Assembly: GCF_003205835.1 (NCBI RefSeq) | Contig: NZ_CP029773.1 | Span: 2,574,501 to 2,638,500 of the forward strand | Length of the DNA: 64,000 nucleotides | Source of the DNA: Stenotrophomonas maltophilia | GTDB taxonomy: Bacteria > Pseudomonadota > Gammaproteobacteria > Xanthomonadales > Xanthomonadaceae | Direction: 5' to 3' | Part shown: in pieces, positions 59,809-64,000 of the stretch | How the letters are laid out: the number at the start of each line of letters is the position of its first letter | How positions within the stretch are numbered: the stretch's first letter is position 1 | Program-made: the position numbers and the translations under genes | The notes under the pieces: model-generated | What the model saw: the letters and a program-made list of their open reading frames with translations, nothing else | Told to the model about the DNA's origin: nothing | Database searches by the model: none

Positions 59809-59826
59809 CGTCACGGTAAGGTGACG
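59809..59826. promoter_or_regulatory. Dyad between czcC and the divergent regulator
   Basis: CGTCAC-GGTAAG-GTGACG (6-6-6), starting four bases before the czcC ATG. This is unusual for an operator; it may be an RNA hairpin in the regulator's or czcC's 5' end or a shared binding site. Confidence 0.35.
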
Positions 59827-59828
59827 GA

Positions 59829-59866
59829 CTTGCGCCAAACTTGCCCCAACCTTGCACGAAGCTTGC
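59829..59866 (+). promoter_or_regulatory. Four CTTGC direct repeats at 11-bp period
   Basis: CTTGC occurs at 59829, 59840, 59851 and 59862, each 11 bp apart, with similar intervening bases (GCCAA, CCCAA, ACGAA). The array ends one base before the response-regulator ATG. OmpR-family proteins such as PmrA bind direct repeats at exactly this spacing. It also takes the place of a ribosome-binding site. Confidence 0.65.
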
Positions 59867-59867
59867 A

Positions 59868-60542
59868 ATGCGAATCCTGCTGATCGAAGACGACGCCGCA
59901 CTGGCCGATGGACTGATCCGTGCCCTGCAGGGCGCCGGTCATCTGTGCGACCACCTCTCGCGCGGGCTGCACGCGCCGGCCGCGCTGGCCAGTACCCCAT
60001 ATGACGTCATGGTGCTCGACCTTTCGTTGCCGGACGTGGATGGCCTCGACCTGCTCTCGCGACTGCGCAACGACGGCGCTACCCTGCCGGTGCTGATCCT
60101 CACTGCGCGCGATGGCGTGGAGGACCGCATCCTCGGTCTCGACCGCGGTGGCGATGATTACCTGGCCAAGCCATTCGCACTGGGTGAGCTGGAAGCCCGC
60201 CTGCGTGCGCTGTCACGCCGCCGCAGCGATGCGCCGGCACAGAAGCGACTCGGCCGGCTGTGCTTCGACAGCATCCGCAATGAAGTGCAGGTGGAAGGCC
60301 AGCGCATCGAGCTGACCGCACGCGAGCTGTCTCTGGTCGAAGCGTTGATGCAGCATCCGGGCCGCACCGTCACCAAGCAGCGGTTGTTCGATGCGTTGTA
60401 CAGCTGGGACCACGAGGCCAACCTGTCGGTGATCGAGGTGCATGTCAGCCGCCTGCGCCGCAAGCTGGAACAGGCGCGTGCCGGCGTCGGCATCCGCATG
60501 CTGCGTGGCCTTGGCTACCGGTTGGAGGCGGTGGGTGACTGA
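59868..60542 (+). CDS. OmpR-family response regulator (QseB/TctD-like)
   Basis: 224 residues. Receiver with I-E-D-D, phospho-acceptor Asp51 (V-L-D-L-S-L-P-D) and Lys in L-A-K-P-F; winged-helix DNA-binding domain (L-T-A-R-E-L-S-L-V-E-A-L-M-Q-H-P-G-R-T-V; S-V-I-E-V-H-V-S-R-L-R-R-K-L). ATG at 59868 has no normal ribosome-binding site because the CTTGC array abuts it. Divergent from czcCBA and likely to regulate it. It overlaps the kinase gene by eight bases. Confidence 0.9.
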   Translation: MRILLIEDDAALADGLIRALQGAGHLCDHLSRGLHAPAALASTPYDVMVLDLSLPDVDGLDLLSRLRNDGATLPVLILTARDGVEDRILGLDRGGDDYLAKPFALGELEARLRALSRRRSDAPAQKRLGRLCFDSIRNEVQVEGQRIELTARELSLVEALMQHPGRTVTKQRLFDALYSWDHEANLSVIEVHVSRLRRKLEQARAGVGIRMLRGLGYRLEAVGD

Positions 60543-61914
60543 GCGCGTGCACAGCCTGCGCGGCCTGCTGCTGCGGCGCCTGTGGCTGCCGCTGCTGGTG
60601 CTGCTGCTGTGCAGCGCAGTAGGTTCGTTCGCGCTGGCGCGCTTCTACGCCGGCCAGGTCTACGACCGCTGGCTGCTGGACTCGGCGATGTCATTGTCCG
60701 AGCTGGTGACCGTGCAGGATGGCCGCGCCTCGATCGAGATCACCCCGGCCGTATCGCGCATGTTCACCTGGGACACCGCCGACGAAGTGCATGGCGAGGT
60801 GGTCGACGCTGCAGGCGGGCGCCTGTATGGCGACCTGCCCGAAGCATTGCCGCGCCCGGCGAGCGCTGCCGCGGATGACGACGCGGTCTACTACGATGCC
60901 CGCCTGCGTGGGCAGCCGGTGCGCATGGTCGAAGTGGTGGTCAGCGCCGGGCCGGGCCATGACATCCGGCTGCGCGTGGCCGAGACGCTGCGCAAGCGTC
61001 ACCGGCTGGAACGCAAGCTGCTGCTGACCAGCGTTCCGTTCCAGGCCGCGATCCTGGCACTGGCGGCGTGGCTGGCCTGGTCCGGCACCGGCGCCGCCGC
61101 ACGCCACGCGAACCTGGTCGCACGGAAGCTGGCCAGCCCGCGGCCGGATCCATTGGCACCGCTGGACCCGGCGCAGGAAGCTCCCCGCGAACTCTGGCCG
61201 GCGGTGGAGGCCTACAACGCCTTGCTGCAGCGCCTGGACGCGATGCAGGGGGCGCAACGCCGCTTCGTCAGCAACGCCGCACATCAGCTGCGCACACCGT
61301 TGGCGGCCATGCAGGTGGAGCTGGAGAGTTCATTGCGCCAGCACGATCCGCAGGCCCAGCAGCTGGCGTTGTCCGGCACGCTGGCCGGGCTGGCGCGGCT
61401 GCAGCACCTGGTCAACCAGCTGCTGATGCTCAGCCGTTCCGAAGACCCGCAGGGCAGCGCGCTGCCGCTGCAGCCGGTGGATCTGGCCGTGCTGGCACGT
61501 GGCGTGGTGGAGCGTTACGCCGACCGTGCGTTGGCGGCGGGCGTGGACCTGGGTTACGACGGGCCCGACGACGGCGTGCAGGTACAGGGCGACCCGCAGC
61601 TGCTGCGCGAGGCGTTGGGCAACCTGCTGGACAACGCGCTGCGCTACGGTGCCGTGCCAGGCGTGATCACCCTGGGCCTGCAGCAGAATGGCGAAGGCGT
61701 CCAGGCATGGGTGGATGATGACGGCGCCGGCATTGCCGAGGCCGAACGCGGACGCGTCACGGAACGCTTCTACCGGGCCAGCAGCGAAGGCGATGGCTGC
61801 GGGCTGGGTCTGGCGATCGTGGCCGAGATCGCACAGCGGCATGGTGCGACCCTGATGATTGATACCGCCCCGATCGGTGGCGCACGGGTGGGGTTGCGGT
61901 TTCGATCCCGCTGA
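60535..61914 (+). CDS. Sensor histidine kinase (TctE/QseC-like)
   Basis: 459 residues from GTG at 60535. Two membrane helices (~12-36 and ~165-182) surround a ~125-residue periplasmic sensor. The H-box reads H-Q-L-R-T-P with His250 (Gln replaces the usual Glu, as in TctE-like kinases), then the N-box (N-L-L-D-N-A-L-R-Y-G) and G-box (G-C-G-L-G-L-A-I). Pairs with the preceding regulator. The signal is unknown; metal is suggested by the neighbouring czcCBA. Confidence 0.88.
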   Translation: MTERVHSLRGLLLRRLWLPLLVLLLCSAVGSFALARFYAGQVYDRWLLDSAMSLSELVTVQDGRASIEITPAVSRMFTWDTADEVHGEVVDAAGGRLYGDLPEALPRPASAAADDDAVYYDARLRGQPVRMVEVVVSAGPGHDIRLRVAETLRKRHRLERKLLLTSVPFQAAILALAAWLAWSGTGAAARHANLVARKLASPRPDPLAPLDPAQEAPRELWPAVEAYNALLQRLDAMQGAQRRFVSNAAHQLRTPLAAMQVELESSLRQHDPQAQQLALSGTLAGLARLQHLVNQLLMLSRSEDPQGSALPLQPVDLAVLARGVVERYADRALAAGVDLGYDGPDDGVQVQGDPQLLREALGNLLDNALRYGAVPGVITLGLQQNGEGVQAWVDDDGAGIAEAERGRVTERFYRASSEGDGCGLGLAIVAEIAQRHGATLMIDTAPIGGARVGLRFRSR

Positions 61915-61922
61915 CGTCCTGC

Positions 61923-61953
61923 GTGCCAACCAAGGTTGGCACCTACCAGAAGC
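61923..61953. repeat. SMAG-like palindrome after the kinase gene
   Basis: GTGCCAACC/GGTTGGCAC arms with a CTAC end at about 61945-61948 (GTAG head on the minus strand) in the convergent gap with the GH92 gene. Same family as the GCCAACC stem at 4315. Confidence 0.7.
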
Positions 61954-61982
61954 GGGATCCCCGTACGCCAACTCGCAACCCA

Positions 61983-64000
61983 TCACCGGCTCATCGAATA
62001 CGGCGCCTGCGCGCCCTGCCCCGGCCAGTCCTTGTTCGGCTCGGCCTGCATGCTGAAGCGCAGCTCGCCGCCGGCCAGGATCTCGTCATGGCGCAGGAAG
62101 GTGCGCTGTAGCGGCTTGCCGTTGAGGCTCACGCTGCCCACATAGGTGTGCTTGTCATCCAGCCCATCGGCCACGATGGTGAAGGTCTTGCCGTTCGGCA
62201 GGCGCATCGTGGTCTTCGGCAGGAACGGGCGGCCGAGGATGTACTCGCCCGAGCCCGGCGCCACCGGATAGAAGCCCAGCGCGGTGAACACGTACCACGC
62301 CGACATCTGGCCGACGTCATCGTTGCCGGCCAGGCCATCGGGGCGGTCGGCGTACTGGGTGTCCATGATCTGCTTCAGGCGCGCCTGGGTGCGCCACGGC
62401 TGGCCGGCATACGAATACAGGTAGGCCACGTGGTGGCTGGGCTCGTTGCCATGCGCATACCAGCCGATCAGGCCGGTGATGTCTTCCATGTGCTCGAAGA
62501 TGGATGGATCGACCTTGGCGTTGAACACTTCGTCCAGGCGCGCGAGCAGCTTGTCGCTGCCCCCGTGCGCGGCGGCCAGGCCGGCCACGTCCTGCGGCAC
62601 GTACCAGGAGTACTGCCAGGCATTGCCCTCGGTGTAGTCGGTGCCGTAGCCACTGGCGCTGGGGTCGAATGGCGTGCGGAAGCTGCCATCGCGCTTGCGT
62701 GCGCGCATGAAGCCGGTGTCCTTGTCGAAGGCGTTGCGCCAGTTGCCGGCGCGCGTGTCGAAGGTGGCCGCAACATCGGTCTTGCCCATCGCCTGCGCCA
62801 TTCGAGCAATGGTCCAGTCATCGAACGCGTATTCCAGCGTCTTGCTGGCCGCTTCGCCTTCCTCGTCGATCGGCACATAGCCCAGCTCGCGGTACTGTGC
62901 GATGCCGTCGTAGGGACCGTAGTTGGCGGTCTCGACCATCGCCTTCAGCGCCTTGTCGGCGTCGAAGCCGCGGATGCCCTTCACGTAGGCATCGGCGATC
63001 ACTGGCACCGCGTGGTAGCCGATCATGCACCAGTCTTCCAGGCCATGGAACGACCACACCGGCAGCATCCCGTAGGGGCTGTGCTCATGGTGGGCCAGCA
63101 TCGAATTGACGAAATCGCTGTTGCGCTTCTCCGGCTGCACCAGCGTCAGCAAAGGGTGCAGCGCACGGTAGGTGTCCCACAGCGAGAACGTCGAATAGTT
63201 CGTGAAACCATCGGCTTTGTGCACCGCGTTGTCCGAACCACGGTACTGGCCATCGGCATCCATGAACAACGTCGGCCCCAGCATCGTGTGGTACAGCGCG
63301 GTATAGGCGCTGCGTCGCGCATGTTCCGGCGCATCGATATCGAGCACCGACAGCGCCTGCGTCCATTCCTGCTTTGCCTGCGCACGCACGCGGTCGAAAT
63401 CGAAGCCGGCCACCTCCGCGTCGAGGTTGGCAATGGCACCGGCTTCGCTGACCGGCGAGATCGCCACCTTGACCACCAGCGGTGCGTCCAGCTTGCCGAA
63501 GGCGAAGGTACCGACCAGCTGACGGCCTTCGATCTGCGCCCGCTGCGCTGGATTCTTCTCGCCCGGCGGCGGGAAGCCCTTGTAGACGATGTCCTGCTCG
63601 GTGTTGTGCAGCTCATGCCCGGAAAGCGGCCGCGAGAAACGCATCGCGAAGTACAGCTGGCGGCCCGGCGCCCAGCCGCGCGTCTCGCGGAAGCCGGTCA
63701 CGGTGCCATCGGCGCGCACCCGCACCCGCGACCACAGCACCTTGCCCGGGTAGTCGTACATGCTGGTGCGCATGTCCAGCAGCACCTTGGCATCGGTGCC
63801 CTTGGGGAAGGCATAGCGGTGCACGCCCACGCGCGCGCTGGTGGTCAGTTCGGCGCGAACCTTGTAGTCGTCCAGGGTGACCGCGTAGTAGCCCGGCTCA
63901 GCCTTCTCGTCATCGTGGCGGAAGCGCGACGCGTAACCGCTGCGCGGCTTTTCCGGGTCACCGCGCTCCAGGCCGGGATTGCCGGTGAACGGCATCAGCA
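61983..64000 (-). CDS. GH92 family alpha-mannosidase, 5' end outside window
   Basis: At least 672 codons are visible and the frame is open at base 64000, so the N-terminus lies beyond. GH92 enzymes are Ca2+-dependent exo-alpha-mannosidases, mostly alpha-1,2, acting on N-glycans or yeast mannan. Visible signatures: E-G-N-A-W-Q-Y-S-W (family acid Glu), H-E-H-S-P-Y-G-M-L-P-V-W, and L-A-G-N-D-D-V-G-Q-M-S-A-W-Y-V-F-T-A-L-G-F-Y-P-V with the catalytic Asp region. It is probably secreted, but the signal peptide is not in view. Confidence 0.92.
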   Translation of the reverse strand, partial: LMPFTGNPGLERGDPEKPRSGYASRFRHDDEKAEPGYYAVTLDDYKVRAELTTSARVGVHRYAFPKGTDAKVLLDMRTSMYDYPGKVLWSRVRVRADGTVTGFRETRGWAPGRQLYFAMRFSRPLSGHELHNTEQDIVYKGFPPPGEKNPAQRAQIEGRQLVGTFAFGKLDAPLVVKVAISPVSEAGAIANLDAEVAGFDFDRVRAQAKQEWTQALSVLDIDAPEHARRSAYTALYHTMLGPTLFMDADGQYRGSDNAVHKADGFTNYSTFSLWDTYRALHPLLTLVQPEKRNSDFVNSMLAHHEHSPYGMLPVWSFHGLEDWCMIGYHAVPVIADAYVKGIRGFDADKALKAMVETANYGPYDGIAQYRELGYVPIDEEGEAASKTLEYAFDDWTIARMAQAMGKTDVAATFDTRAGNWRNAFDKDTGFMRARKRDGSFRTPFDPSASGYGTDYTEGNAWQYSWYVPQDVAGLAAAHGGSDKLLARLDEVFNAKVDPSIFEHMEDITGLIGWYAHGNEPSHHVAYLYSYAGQPWRTQARLKQIMDTQYADRPDGLAGNDDVGQMSAWYVFTALGFYPVAPGSGEYILGRPFLPKTTMRLPNGKTFTIVADGLDDKHTYVGSVSLNGKPLQRTFLRHDEILAGGELRFSMQAEPNKDWPGQGAQAPYSMSR

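Overview
The window is high-GC gammaproteobacterial DNA from the Stenotrophomonas maltophilia complex. Two things carry that call. First, 30992-31864 encodes a protein that reads throughout as the species' chromosomal B3 metallo-beta-lactamase L1. Second, gene ends are littered with GTAG-headed palindromes of the SMAG (S. maltophilia GTAG) type. No tRNA, rRNA, CRISPR array, transposase or intact prophage was found. The window opens inside a TonB-receptor gene and closes inside a GH92 mannosidase gene.

Layout. 1-8555: two paralogous TonB-dependent siderophore receptors around a DUF3649/PepSY/DUF3325 inner-membrane cassette, an AlkX-type DNA glycosylase and a TetR regulator. 8685-11149: a small unknown gene, a structured non-coding stretch, a TraX-family membrane protein and proline iminopeptidase. 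11203-17743 (minus strand): an alternate chaperone-usher (CS1/CFA-I/cable-type) fimbrial operon with chaperone, major pilin, usher and two tandem tip adhesins. 17985-24404: an EF-hand lipoprotein, then a magnesium module (candidate MgtL-like leader peptide, small protein, MgtA, MgtC) and a FixLJ-like two-component pair. 24423-26818: DUF3224, EamA, LtrA and a small membrane protein. 27022-31864: a FecI-FecR-FecA-type iron-signalling operon followed by blaL1. 31993-36377: DUF411 and CopL metal proteins, a YdeP-type molybdopterin oxidoreductase and divergent FdhD. 36448-40163: an AhpD-like protein with divergent AraC, and a TetR/MFS drug-efflux operon with a 32-bp operator. 40362-48512: a six-gene Zrg-like zinc-uptake operon, divergent MerC, a TonB receptor and an AraC regulator; two promoters share a Zur-like dyad. 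48623-52003: CopC-CopD and a heavy-metal two-component system. 52069-54202: LysR with divergent SDR, and a small membrane protein. 54315-61914: CzcCBA metal efflux with a divergent two-component system. 61983-end: GH92.

How it fits together: most of the window handles metal homeostasis in both directions, with iron uptake (three receptors), Mg2+ (MgtA/MgtC), Zn2+ uptake (Zrg-like) and Cu/divalent-cation handling (CopCD, CopL/DUF411, CzcCBA). Surface attachment (fimbriae), antibiotic resistance (L1, MFS pump) and one glycosidase complete it.

The most interesting observations are: (i) a 29-codon leader peptide beginning M-D-P-D-P upstream of the mgt genes, followed by a hairpin that hides the next ribosome-binding site; (ii) repeated use of the GTAG head of SMAG palindromes as the stop codon of neighbouring genes; (iii) a Zur-like dyad shared by the Zrg-like operon and a TonB receptor; (iv) four CTTGC repeats at exactly 11-bp spacing just before the regulator next to czcCBA; (v) mosaic duplicated fimbrial tip adhesins.
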